Both the position numbers and the translations under genes were made by a program. 16,404 bases of DNA from Oscillospiraceae bacterium. GTDB taxonomy: Bacteria; Bacillota; Clostridia; Oscillospirales; Acutalibacteraceae. The stretch is taken from assembly GCA_902797915.1 (NCBI GenBank), contig CADBUK010000020.1, positions 1 to 16,404 on the forward strand, read 5' to 3'. This document shows positions 1-7,494 of the stretch, in pieces. The notes beneath the pieces were generated by a model. It saw only the letters and a list, made by a program, of their open reading frames with translations. It made no database searches and had not been told where the DNA came from. The stretch's first letter is position 1, and each line of letters opens with the position of its first letter.

Positions 1-2
1 CA

Positions 3-2276
3 ACCACGGTTGCAACGCAGGACGCGGCAGGGGACGACGCAATCAAATCCGTTGCCGAGCGCGCAAAGTCTGAGGCTGCGGCGGAGCAGGTTGTGCCTGC
101 GCCTATTGCAAAATCAATGGGCTTGGGCAATTCGCCCGTTCCCGTTTCAACAGTCGGCTCGGGTTATATTCCGCCATACGTTCAGAAGATGAACGCGCTT
201 AAAAAGCTTAAAGAAAGCATTGAGCCTATGGATAAAAAGGATTCAACCTTTATGATTCTGTTTTTCCTCTGGGCGTTTGTGTTCATTGATTTTGCGGTTT
301 GGCATTTCTTTAATCTGGGCTTTACGATTGCATTTTTTGCATTGTTTGCGCTCGTAACCGTTTACCTTTCAAAAAAGGACGTTAAGCCGTCTAAATTTTC
401 ACTTGCCTGCGGCGTGCTTTCGCTTGCGGGTTCCGTAACCCTTGCCGTGTTCAGAGACGTGTTTATGAACTGCATTATGGTTTTCCTTGTTGCAGCTCTG
501 TTCACGATTTACAGCTGCGGCATTTCGGGCACCTTCCGCAACAGAGAGGGCAGCTTTAAAATGCTGCTGGATATGCTCGGCGGCGCAATAGTTGCCCCGT
601 TTTCAAATCTTTCAATGGTTAACACCGCCTTTTCAAAATCCGTTTCCAAAAACAAAAAGCTGATTCACGCTTTAATCGGCATCGGCATTTCGCTGCCCGT
701 GCTGCTTGTAATCGTTCCGCTTCTTGTTAAAAGTGACGCGGCGTTTGAGGGGCTTGTTAAAGCCGTGCTTAAAAACATCGGCGAATATCTTTTAGAGGCT
801 GTTTTAGCGCTTGTTGTAACACCGTATATCATTTCGTATATGTTCTCAAAAAAGCGTAATTTCAAAACGGGCTCGGAAATCACAACAAAGGATTACAGTG
901 GCGCACGCTTCTCTCCAAATATTGTTTCTGTATTCTTCCTGTGCGCCATTGCCTTTGTTTATGTTGTTTACCTCTTCTCACAGCTTGCGTATTTCTTTGA
1001 CGCCTTCAGGGGTATGCTGCCCGTTGGCTACAGCTATTCCGCAAGCGCTTACGCAAGGCGCGGCTTCTTTGAAATGTTTGCAATCGTCTGCATTAACATC
1101 GTACTGCTTTCCCTTGTAAACGTATTTACAAAAAGGCTTGAGAACGGCAGTCAGTCAAAGGCGGTAAAAGGCTTTGCAACCTTTATTTCGCTTTTCTCAG
1201 TGCTGATGATTATTGTTGCAATGAGGAAGATGAAGCTTTATATCGACATCTACGGCTTAACAAAGTACAGGCTGCTCGTTTCAATCTTTATGATTATGCT
1301 GTTAATCATAATCGGCTTCTTTATGGTGCACATCTACTGCCCGAAGCTCAGCTATATGCAGCCGATAATCTTAATCTGCAGCTGCATTTTCATCGGCATT
1401 TCCTTTGCTGACGTTGACGCGCAGATTGCAAAATATGACGTTAACGCGTATAAGAACGGCAAAATCGACGCGATTGATATTTATTATCTTGACGAGCTTT
1501 CCGCCTCTGCCGTGGATTACATTATTGACTTAACAGGCGTTGAGGATAAAACGACCGCCGAAAATGCGCGCAATATTATCTATGATAAAATTAATTACGA
1601 TTACAGCGACAAGCTGAAAATCAAGGACGACGAAATGGTTTACACCCCGAATTACGATTTCAGGGAATACAACACCGTTGTTGACAACGCCTGCAAAACC
1701 CTGCGCGATTTTTATAATAATCTCAGCGATGAGGATAAGCTTGCTTATCAAAGCGGTTCTTATAATTCAGATTATAATTACGGCGAGGAATACGGTTATC
1801 CCGATAATTACAGCCTTGATATTGAAGGCTCCTCCGTTAAACGCGGAATGGTTATAGATAATATTTATACAAACGAATCCCTCGGCTTTAAGATTAATTT
1901 CCCGAGCTGGTGGCGCGTTGATTTGGTAGGCCAGGAAGGCAAAAACGGCTATTATCAGGAATTCAACGCCTTTGATGAGGATTCAAAATGGGTAATAATG
2001 AGCATTAACACGGGCAGCCGTTATTCCTCAATTGATGAATATAAAGCGGAGCAGGTTGTTGAGGGCGACGGCTACAAGGTTGTTGATTTGGGCAACCGCT
2101 ACATCGGCAATCTTGAGTTTGCAACGGTTGATACCGTGTTTGACAGCAATACGGAAAATCACAACATAAACCTTACCGCTTTTTCCGATGACGGCACTGA
2201 AATCTCAATCTGGATGAACGGCTTTGACGAGGATGAAATGATTGAATTCATCGGCGAAAATTTTGAATTAATTTAA
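3..2276 (+). CDS. Polytopic membrane protein, DUF4153/DUF4173-like, with extracytoplasmic C-terminal domain (5' partial)
   Basis: The frame is open to the left window edge, so the true start lies upstream; 757 codons are visible. A GTG at 93 is not a convincing start because the frame continues before it as Ala/Glu/Lys-rich low-complexity sequence. Next comes a cytosolic stretch and then roughly ten hydrophobic segments over visible residues ~75-480. The signature YARRGFFEM and later YGLTKYR resemble the conserved core of the DUF4153/DUF4173 families of Firmicute membrane proteins, whose function is unknown to me. After the last helix is an acidic, Tyr/Asn-rich region, then a soluble domain (about the last 140 residues) beginning near YTNESLGFKINFP, probably outside the cell. 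That domain resembles the outer part of the lipoprotein at 2913. A terminator hairpin follows at once. The membrane-protein call is firm; the family call is from motif memory only. Confidence 0.7.
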   Translation, partial: TTVATQDAAGDDAIKSVAERAKSEAAAEQVVPAPIAKSMGLGNSPVPVSTVGSGYIPPYVQKMNALKKLKESIEPMDKKDSTFMILFFLWAFVFIDFAVWHFFNLGFTIAFFALFALVTVYLSKKDVKPSKFSLACGVLSLAGSVTLAVFRDVFMNCIMVFLVAALFTIYSCGISGTFRNREGSFKMLLDMLGGAIVAPFSNLSMVNTAFSKSVSKNKKLIHALIGIGISLPVLLVIVPLLVKSDAAFEGLVKAVLKNIGEYLLEAVLALVVTPYIISYMFSKKRNFKTGSEITTKDYSGARFSPNIVSVFFLCAIAFVYVVYLFSQLAYFFDAFRGMLPVGYSYSASAYARRGFFEMFAIVCINIVLLSLVNVFTKRLENGSQSKAVKGFATFISLFSVLMIIVAMRKMKLYIDIYGLTKYRLLVSIFMIMLLIIIGFFMVHIYCPKLSYMQPIILICSCIFIGISFADVDAQIAKYDVNAYKNGKIDAIDIYYLDELSASAVDYIIDLTGVEDKTTAENARNIIYDKINYDYSDKLKIKDDEMVYTPNYDFREYNTVVDNACKTLRDFYNNLSDEDKLAYQSGSYNSDYNYGEEYGYPDNYSLDIEGSSVKRGMVIDNIYTNESLGFKINFPSWWRVDLVGQEGKNGYYQEFNAFDEDSKWVIMSINTGSRYSSIDEYKAEQVVEGDGYKVVDLGNRYIGNLEFATVDTVFDSNTENHNINLTAFSDDGTEISIWMNGFDEDEMIEFIGENFELI

Positions 2277-2285
2277 TTTGATTTC

Positions 2286-2311
2286 GGCAGAGGTTAATTC
2301 CTCTGCCTTTT
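2286..2311 (+). terminator. Rho-independent terminator after the DUF4153/DUF4173-like gene
   Basis: A perfect 8-bp stem GGCAGAGG/CCTCTGCC (2286-2293 with 2300-2307) and loop TTAATT are followed by TTTT. It lies 10 bases after the stop codon. It would end or attenuate transcription before the small membrane protein gene at 2326. Confidence 0.75.
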
Positions 2312-2325
2312 CATAAGGTGGTTTT

Positions 2326-2679
2326 ATGGATAAGAACACGAAAAATAATAAACGGAAAAGGTCTGAACTCAAAGAGGTGTTTTGGGCAAGCCTTGTTATT
2401 ATGATAATTGAGGCTGTCGCCGTATTTGCAATTACCGCCTTTGCGCTTGGCTTACCGCTTTTGTTGGAAGCGCTTGACGGAACGTTAAACCCTTTTTACA
2501 ATGCGCTTCCAACGGTTGAAATAATTACTCCGTTTGCTGTTATTCTTATTAATTTTTTGCTTATGGAATTAAGGATTAGCAAAAAAGCAATGGAAATTTT
2601 TAACATAATCGTTTGTATTGCTTATCCTGCTTTATGCATAGGTTCAGTGCTGTTTTATTGGCGCGGCTTGTTTATATAA
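2326..2679 (+). CDS. Small three-helix membrane protein, unknown function
   Basis: This 117-residue protein has an ATG start with AAGGTGG nine bases upstream-centred. The first ~17 residues are strongly basic (KNNKRKRSELK), then there are three hydrophobic segments at about 18-47, 63-82 and 89-112. The positive-inside rule places the basic N-terminus in the cytosol. I do not recognise a family and see no catalytic motif. It lies between a membrane protein gene that ends in a terminator and a lipoprotein gene 233 bases downstream, all on the same strand. Codon use looks a little more AT-rich than its neighbours. The open frame, ribosome binding site and clear membrane topology support a real gene. 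Confidence 0.6.
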   Translation: MDKNTKNNKRKRSELKEVFWASLVIMIIEAVAVFAITAFALGLPLLLEALDGTLNPFYNALPTVEIITPFAVILINFLLMELRISKKAMEIFNIIVCIAYPALCIGSVLFYWRGLFI

Positions 2680-2767
2680 AGGTAATTGTTACGGATTAAA
2701 TGCTGGAAACAAACGGCGAAAATTTGAAAACATATCGCTAAACTTGAGATTGTATGGATTTTGATAA

Positions 2768-2823
2768 TGTAGGGCACGATGCCTACATCGTGCCGCGGCA
2801 AGGTGTGGGTACCTTGCCCTACA
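2768..2823. repeat. Folded intergenic repeat element (two hairpins inside a closing stem)
   Basis: The ends TGTAGG (2768-2773) and CCTACA (2818-2823) are inverse complements. Inside are two 8-bp hairpins: GCACGATG/CATCGTGC with loop CCTA (2774-2793) and GGCAAGGT/ACCTTGCC with loop GTGGGT (2797-2818, whose last base is shared with the closing stem). The parts can form a three-way junction. This self-complementary, GC-rich block in an AT-rich spacer has the look of a dispersed repeat (REP- or MITE-like). A second copy is not visible in this window, so the 'repeat' label is inference. Confidence 0.5.
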
Positions 2824-2912
2824 AAACATATTAAATCGGCAAACTCAAATTTAATATTCACAAATAATTGATTTTCTTTATGCTTTCTGTTAATATACCT
2901 TTGGGTGATTTT

Positions 2913-3563
2913 ATGAAAAAGCTTATTTCAATTCTGCTTGCCTTGGCGCTCGTGCTTGCAATGGCGGCGTGCGCAAGGCAGAACACAAACGGAAATGAAA
3001 CCGAATCAGAAAGCACAACCTCCGCGCAGAGCACGGAAGCCTCGGGCGCTGACGAAAAAGCGCTGATAAGCGTAGGCTCCGCGGATATTGCCGATAAAAG
3101 CGGCACCGCAATTGAGCGCGGCGAGCAAAGCGGCACGGCTTACAAAAACGACTCCCTCGGCATAAAAATAACCCCGCCCGAAAGCTTTGAAAGCTTTGAC
3201 GACGAGGCTGAAAATCCCGACAATGATTATTTTGTTATTGAGCTGACCGAAAATCACGACAGCATAACGTATAAAACCGTTAAAATCAGCGTTACGGAAA
3301 ATATATCTTACAGCAGCGTTGATGACTATATTTCCTCAACCAACAGCCTTATCAGCTCGGAAACAAAACTGAATGCAGTGGGCACGCTGAATATCGGCGG
3401 CAGGGAATACACCTGCGCAAAATGGAGCTATCCCGATTCGCCCGAAGCCAATTCGGTTAATTATATCCTTATTGAAAACGGCACGCTTGTTATCCTCGGC
3501 TTTGACCAGATGCCCGATTCCGAAATCGCGGATTTCTTTAACAACAGCATCGTTCAATATTAA
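2913..3563 (+). CDS. Lipoprotein with a domain like the C-terminus of the 3-2276 protein
   Basis: I place the start at ATG 2913 rather than an in-frame TTG at 2868: it gives a classic lipoprotein signal and has GGGTGA just upstream. The 216-residue product begins with two Lys, a Leu/Ala-rich helix and a cleavage box MAAC with the lipidated Cys at residue 20. A Ser/Thr/Glu-rich linker (~21-75) follows, then a globular domain starting YKNDSLGIKITPP. This domain shares spaced motifs with the membrane protein at 3-2276: Y-N-SLG-KI, YSS-(I/V)-D-(D/E)-Y, and a later IG-(N/G)-x-(E/R)-(F/Y). The protein should be anchored to the outer face of the membrane; its role is unknown. The gene ends 16 bases before a bidirectional terminator. 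Confidence 0.75.
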   Translation: MKKLISILLALALVLAMAACARQNTNGNETESESTTSAQSTEASGADEKALISVGSADIADKSGTAIERGEQSGTAYKNDSLGIKITPPESFESFDDEAENPDNDYFVIELTENHDSITYKTVKISVTENISYSSVDDYISSTNSLISSETKLNAVGTLNIGGREYTCAKWSYPDSPEANSVNYILIENGTLVILGFDQMPDSEIADFFNNSIVQY

Positions 3564-3579
3564 CTGGCCACTGAACACT

Positions 3580-3611
3580 AAAAAACGACTTCCAATCGGA
3601 AGTCGTTTTTT
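3580..3611. terminator. Bidirectional rho-independent terminator
   Basis: A 14-bp perfect stem AAAAAACGACTTCC / GGAAGTCGTTTTTT encloses loop AATC. T6 follows on the plus strand and the A6 on the other side serves the minus strand. It sits between the converging lipoprotein gene (stop at 3563) and galE (stop at 3616), and should terminate both. Confidence 0.92.
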
Positions 3612-3615
3612 GTTA

Positions 3616-4632
3616 TTAATCCGGATAGCCGTTCGGGTTCTGGCTTTGCCAGCGCCAGCTGTCCTCGCACATTTCCTCAAGCCCGCGCTCCGCTTTCCAG
3701 TTAAGCTCTGCAAGGGCTTTTGACGGGTCTGAATAGCAGGTGGCAATGTCGCCCGCGCGGCGTGCCTGAATTTCGTAAGGAATGGTAACGCCCGAAGCCT
3801 TTTCAAACGCCTTAACAACGTCAAGCACGCTGTAGCCGATGCCCGTGCCGAGATTGTAGATAAAGCAGCCGTTGTCCTTTTCAACCTTCTGCACAGCCTT
3901 AACGTGACCGAGCGCAAGGTCAACAACGTGGATGTAATCGCGGACGCCCGTGCCGTCGTGCGTGTCATAATCGTCGCCGAAAACGTTCAGGTGGTCGCGC
4001 TTGCCGATTGCAACCTGAGTGATGAACGGCATAAGGTTGTTCGGAATACCGTTCGGGTCCTCGCCCATAGTGCCGCTCTTATGAGCGCCGATGGGGTTGA
4101 AATAGCGCAGCAGGCAAATGCTCCAGCTATTGTCGGAGGCGTATAAATCCTGCAGAATACATTCAATCATATATTTTGTTCTGCCGTAGGGGTTTGTTAC
4201 TCCGCCCACTGCCATATCCTCGGTAAGCGGGGAAATATTGTTCATTCCGTAAACGGTTGCGGAGGAGGAAAAAACAATCTTCTTGCAGCCGTTGTTTCTC
4301 ATAACGTCAAGCAGTACAAGTGTGCCGTTAACGTTGTTGTCAAAATACTCAAGCGGCTTTTCAACGCTTTCGCCAACCGCCTTTAAGCCTGCAAAGTGGA
4401 TAACGGAATCAATCTTTTCAGCCTTGAATATTCTGTCCATACCCTCTCTGTCGCGTATGTCGCACTCGTAGTATTTAAAATCCCTGTCAACTAACGCGCG
4501 AATACGGTCAATACTGCTTTTTTTGCAGTTGTAAAAATTATCAACTATAACAATATCAATTCCTGCATTGATAAGCTCAACGCAGGTGTGGCTGCCGATG
4601 TATCCCGCGCCGCCTGTAACTAAAACTGACAT
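3616..4632 (-). CDS. galE: UDP-glucose 4-epimerase
   Basis: The enzyme interconverts UDP-galactose and UDP-glucose with tightly bound NAD (Leloir pathway; supplies UDP-galactose for cell-surface glycans). It is 338 residues, the usual bacterial length. Visible marks are the NAD-binding GGAGYIGSH (residues 7-15), DNFYN at ~31, DIRD at ~58, the catalytic Ser in SSSATVYG (~124) with Tyr149 and Lys153 in YGRTK, then LRYFNPIGAH and a VRDYIHVVDLA segment, all in the expected order for the extended short-chain dehydrogenase fold. The ATG at 4632 is preceded by GGAGG at nine bases; an earlier ATG next to the GGAGG is out of frame. It lies 43 bases after proS on the same strand with no terminator between them, so it is probably cotranscribed. 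Confidence 0.96.
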   Translation of the reverse strand: MSVLVTGGAGYIGSHTCVELINAGIDIVIVDNFYNCKKSSIDRIRALVDRDFKYYECDIRDREGMDRIFKAEKIDSVIHFAGLKAVGESVEKPLEYFDNNVNGTLVLLDVMRNNGCKKIVFSSSATVYGMNNISPLTEDMAVGGVTNPYGRTKYMIECILQDLYASDNSWSICLLRYFNPIGAHKSGTMGEDPNGIPNNLMPFITQVAIGKRDHLNVFGDDYDTHDGTGVRDYIHVVDLALGHVKAVQKVEKDNGCFIYNLGTGIGYSVLDVVKAFEKASGVTIPYEIQARRAGDIATCYSDPSKALAELNWKAERGLEEMCEDSWRWQSQNPNGYPD

Positions 4633-4675
4633 AATGTCATACCTCCGAATTAATTAAACTGACCACGAACCGTTA

Positions 4676-6112
4676 TTAATACGCCTTGCCCCAGTAAAGC
4701 ATATGCTTTGCGGGCTTGCCGCAGCACACGCATTTATCTGAAAGCGTTTCCTGCTCAAACGGAATGCAGCGCGAGCCTACGCCCGTAAGCTCCTTAACCT
4801 TATCCTCGCATTCCTCATCTCCGCACCACATTGCTTTTACAAAGCCGTCGCCCTTTTCAAGCGCTGCGTTGATTTCGTCAATTGTAGTGCAGGTGTATGT
4901 GCGGCGCTCTCTGTTTTCAAGCGCTGCCTGATAAAGTCCGTTTCTTACCCCCTCAAGCTTCTGGGGAACAACGGTTTCAAGCTCGTCAAGGGAAACAAAG
5001 GTTTTTTCTCTGTTATGCCTTGTTACGATAACGCACTGGTTATTTTCAATATCCTTGGGGCCGATTTCAATTCTAAGCGGAACGCCCTTCATTTCGTATT
5101 CGGCAAATTTCCAGCCGGGAGAGTTATTGCTGTCGTCAATCTTTGCGCGGCAGATTTTCTTCAGCCTGTCGCAAACCTCGTTCGCTTTTTCAAGCACGCC
5201 CTCCTTGTGCTGCGCAATCGGCAAAACAATTGCCTGAATAGGCGCAACGGCGGGGGGAAGCACAAGCCCGTTATCGTCGCCGTGGGTCATAATGATTGCG
5301 CCGATGAGGCGTGTTGTCATACCCCAGCTTGTCTGGTGCGGGTACTGCAGCTTGTTTTCCCTGTCCGTAAACTGAATTTCAAACGCCCTTGCAAAGCCGT
5401 CGCCGAAATAATGCGATGTGCCTGCCTGCAGGGCTTTGCCGTCGTGCATAAGCGCCTCAATGCAGTAGGTGCGCTCTGCGCCTGCAAATTTGTCGCTCTC
5501 TGTTTTCTGACCCTGAACAACGGGGATTGCCAAGTATTTCTGGCAGAACTCCGTGTAAACGTTCAGCATCTTTTCGGTTTCCTCAATTGCCTCCTCTGCA
5601 GTTTCGTGCAGGGTGTGCCCCTCCTGCCACAAAAATTCGCGTGAGCGCAGGAAAGGTCTGGTGGTCTTTTCCCATCTTACAACGGAAACCCACTGGTTAT
5701 AAAGCTTAGGTAAATCTCTGTAGGACTGAACAACGTTTTTAAAATGCTCGCAGAAAAGGGTTTCGCTGGTGGGGCGCACGCAAAGGCGCTCCTCAAGCTT
5801 TTCGTTGCCGCCGTAGGTAACCCACGCGCATTCTGGTGCAAAGCCCTCAACGTGGTCCTTTTCCTTTTGCAGCAGGCTTTCGGGAATGAACATCGGCATG
5901 CACACGTTTTCGTGCCCCTCTGCCTTGAACATACCGTCCAGAATCCTCTGTATATTCTCCCAGATTGCGTAGCCGTAAGGGCGGATTACCATACAGCCCT
6001 TAACGCTTGTATATTCAATAAGCTCTGCCTTTTTGCAAATATCGGTGTACCATTTTGCAAAATCCTCATCCATTGACGTAATATCGTCAACCATCTTTTG
6101 CTGTTTAGCCAT
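4676..6112 (-). CDS. proS: Prolyl-tRNA synthetase, archaeal/eukaryotic type
   Basis: It charges tRNA-Pro with proline in the cytosol. The product is 478 residues, the short form that lacks the ~180-residue editing insertion of the E. coli-type enzyme. Class II marks are present: RPTSET at ~113-118, motif 2 around FLRSREFLWQEGHT (~154-167) and motif 3 around GMTTRLIGAIIMTHGD (~264-279). An anticodon-binding domain follows (~290-400). The extra C-terminal zinc domain has Cys430, Cys435, Cys461 and Cys464, and the chain ends in GKAY; the terminal Tyr is typical of this type. The start has TAGGAG a few bases upstream. A TTTACA-N17-TATAAT promoter lies at 6156-6184. The archaeal-type enzyme occurs in many Firmicutes, so this is not in itself evidence of recent transfer. 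Confidence 0.97.
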   Translation of the reverse strand: MAKQQKMVDDITSMDEDFAKWYTDICKKAELIEYTSVKGCMVIRPYGYAIWENIQRILDGMFKAEGHENVCMPMFIPESLLQKEKDHVEGFAPECAWVTYGGNEKLEERLCVRPTSETLFCEHFKNVVQSYRDLPKLYNQWVSVVRWEKTTRPFLRSREFLWQEGHTLHETAEEAIEETEKMLNVYTEFCQKYLAIPVVQGQKTESDKFAGAERTYCIEALMHDGKALQAGTSHYFGDGFARAFEIQFTDRENKLQYPHQTSWGMTTRLIGAIIMTHGDDNGLVLPPAVAPIQAIVLPIAQHKEGVLEKANEVCDRLKKICRAKIDDSNNSPGWKFAEYEMKGVPLRIEIGPKDIENNQCVIVTRHNREKTFVSLDELETVVPQKLEGVRNGLYQAALENRERRTYTCTTIDEINAALEKGDGFVKAMWCGDEECEDKVKELTGVGSRCIPFEQETLSDKCVCCGKPAKHMLYWGKAY

Positions 6113-6155
6113 CTTGAACTCCTAAAATTTTATTATTTTATATAATGCACCGCCT

Positions 6156-6184
6156 ATTATAACCCAAAGAAAATCAGATGTAAA
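6156..6184 (-). promoter_or_regulatory. Sigma-A promoter of proS-galE
   Basis: On the minus strand, -35 TTTACA (6179-6184) and -10 TATAAT (6156-6161) are separated by exactly 17 bases. Transcription would start about 6149, giving a ~37-base leader before proS. No T-box-like leader fits in that space. Confidence 0.8.
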
Positions 6185-6254
6185 TATCATTTTATTATAA
6201 AAATAGCTTAAATTTATCTTCTCTTTTTATTTAAAAAGAATTATTCATATATAT

Positions 6255-6298
6255 TTAACAATTTATTATTGAAAAATTAACAATTTATTATTGAAAAA
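6255..6298. repeat. 22-bp perfect tandem repeat in the proS/atp divergent promoter region
   Basis: Two back-to-back identical copies, 6255-6276 and 6277-6298, read TTAACAATTTATTATTGAAA plus AA. The period of 22 bp is about two helical turns. The second copy supplies the -35 TTGAAA of the atp promoter and the first carries a duplicate of it. It could be a regulator binding site or a chance local duplication. Confidence 0.8.
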
Positions 6299-6318
6299 TC
6301 AAAAAATAGTGATATAAT
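6291..6318 (+). promoter_or_regulatory. Sigma-A promoter of the atp operon
   Basis: -35 TTGAAA (6291-6296) and -10 TATAAT (6313-6318) are 16 bases apart. Transcription would start near 6325, leaving a ~60-base leader. The leader contains a weak imperfect inverted repeat (CCGCCTATA ... TATAGCGG, about 6337-6363) just before the ribosome binding site. Confidence 0.75.
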
Positions 6319-6386
6319 CGAATTTGAAATATTTTGCCGCCTATATATTATAATTTATAGCGGTAATTATAAAAGGAGGTATGTTG

Positions 6387-7184
6387 ATGGCATTTGCTCC
6401 TGTCATGATGAAGCTTGATTTGCAAAAGGAGATTTCGGAACAGCTTAATATCGAAGAAATTTTTAATTTCAAAATCGGCTCCGTAACTCTCGGCTTTGAC
6501 GAAAGCACGGTGGTTTCGTGGATAATTATGGCTGTAATAACTCTGCTTGCAATCCTGCTGACAAGAAATCTGAAGGTTGAAGGCACGCTTTCAAAGCGCC
6601 AGCTTTTGCTTGAAATGTGCTATTCCAAAATGGAAAGCTTTTTTAAGGATTTGTTGGGCGAAGAGGGCAAGGGCTACATCCCGTGGCTTATGAGCACGGC
6701 GATTTTCATCGGCGCTTCAAATATGATTGGCATTTTCGGCTTTAAGCCGCCTACGAAAAGTATGCAGGTAACCGCCGCTATGGCGCTTACAAGTATTGTG
6801 CTTGTGGAATTTTCCGGCATTAAAGCAAAGGGATTGGGCGGACACCTGAAGGCGTTTGCGCAGCCTGTTGCAATCGTTACGCCGATTAATATGCTGGAGC
6901 TGATTATCAAGCCGCTTTCGCTTTGTATGCGACTTTTCGGTAACATCATCGGCGCGTTTATCATTATGGAACTTTTAAAGGCTGTTGTGCCCGTATTCGT
7001 TCCTATGGTGTTCAGCCTTTATTTCGATTTGTTTGACGGCTTCCTGCAGGCGTATGTTTTCGTTTTCTTAACCTCGCTCTATATAAGAGAGGCTGTTGAA
7101 CCGGCAGAGCCTGAGGAAAAGAAGCCCAAGAAGCAAAAAGGCAAAAAGAAAAAACAAGCTGCTGATTTGGAAGCAGCGGCGTAA
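6387..7184 (+). CDS. atpB: F1Fo ATP synthase subunit a
   Basis: Subunit a is the membrane stator beside the c ring and forms the two ion half-channels. I chose ATG 6387 over ATG 6381 because AGGAGG (6374-6379) is seven bases before it and only one base before 6381; this gives 265 residues. Several hydrophobic helices run from ~42 to ~232. The essential Arg is in PLSLCMRLFGN (Arg182), and the conserved Gln of the last helix is in FLQAYVF (Gln221). The acidic residue that follows the Arg segment in E. coli (AGE) is not in that place here. The C-terminus is odd: about 30 residues rich in Lys and Ala/Glu (EEKKPKKQKGKKKKQ), well past the last helix, presumably in the cytosol. It is the first gene of the operon; no atpI precedes it. 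Confidence 0.95.
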   Translation: MAFAPVMMKLDLQKEISEQLNIEEIFNFKIGSVTLGFDESTVVSWIIMAVITLLAILLTRNLKVEGTLSKRQLLLEMCYSKMESFFKDLLGEEGKGYIPWLMSTAIFIGASNMIGIFGFKPPTKSMQVTAAMALTSIVLVEFSGIKAKGLGGHLKAFAQPVAIVTPINMLELIIKPLSLCMRLFGNIIGAFIIMELLKAVVPVFVPMVFSLYFDLFDGFLQAYVFVFLTSLYIREAVEPAEPEEKKPKKQKGKKKKQAADLEAAA

Positions 7185-7231
7185 AAAACACGCATAAATA
7201 AACTAATTAATTTTTTAAAGGAGAAAATATT

Positions 7232-7453
7232 ATGGGTATTATCGCAATTGGTGCAGGTATAGCTGCGCTCGCTTGTATCGGCGCAGGTCTCGGACTCGGT
7301 ATCGCAACAGGTAAAGCTGTAGAGTCTATCGCTCGTCAGCCTGAGGCTTCGGGTAAAATTCAGACCGTTCTTCTGCTCGGCGGCGCGCTTGCCGAGGCAA
7401 CTGCCGTTTACGGCCTTGTTGTCGGCATTCTTATTATCTTTATGCTTAAATAA
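7232..7453 (+). CDS. atpE: F1Fo ATP synthase subunit c (rotor ring)
   Basis: It forms the oligomeric membrane ring whose rotation couples ion flow to ATP synthesis. The 73-residue hairpin has a Gly/Ala-rich helix 1 (~1-30), the polar loop ARQPE (34-38), and helix 2 carrying the ion-binding Glu55 in LAEATAVYG. Compared with the Na+-binding c subunit of Ilyobacter, Glu, Thr and Tyr are kept at the matching places (55, 57, 60), but the helix-1 Gln is Leu22 and the Ser after the Glu is Ala56. By the known rule, loss of these two Na+ ligands favours proton coupling. AAGGAG lies eight bases or so before the ATG. It lies between atpB and atpF. Confidence 0.96.
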   Translation: MGIIAIGAGIAALACIGAGLGLGIATGKAVESIARQPEASGKIQTVLLLGGALAEATAVYGLVVGILIIFMLK

Positions 7454-7494
7454 TAAGCAGAAAACTGAATTTCTTTAGGAAAGGAAAACAGTAA

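Noticed and set aside
93..95. GTG as start of the first membrane protein
   Set aside because: The frame is open back to the window edge with coding-like composition and no ribosome binding site lies before the GTG; the gene is 5'-truncated.
2868..2896. TTGATT-N17-TAATAT as promoter of the lipoprotein at 2913
   Set aside because: The transcript would start at the ribosome binding site, leaving almost no leader; judged too weak to list.
3336..3968. 210-codon minus-strand frame spanning the lipoprotein and the end of galE
   Set aside because: It is read antisense to the lipoprotein, crosses the bidirectional terminator and is out of frame with galE; its composition is Arg/Thr/Ala-rich shadow sequence.
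5015..5644. 209-codon plus-strand frame inside proS
   Set aside because: It is antisense to a clear proS; Cys/Phe/Val-rich and without a ribosome binding site or recognisable motif.
6121..6155. T-box leader before proS
   Set aside because: The leader from the mapped promoter is under 40 bases, far too short for a T-box.
6255..6298. CRISPR repeat
   Set aside because: The two copies are directly adjacent with no spacer.
6381..6386. ATG 6381 as atpB start
   Set aside because: The AGGAGG ends one base before it; ATG 6387 has proper spacing.
6113..6386. A hidden atpI or small RNA gene before atpB
   Set aside because: The gap is only 274 bases, very AT-rich, has stops in all frames of useful length and holds two divergent promoters and the 22-bp repeat; no RNA fold stood out.
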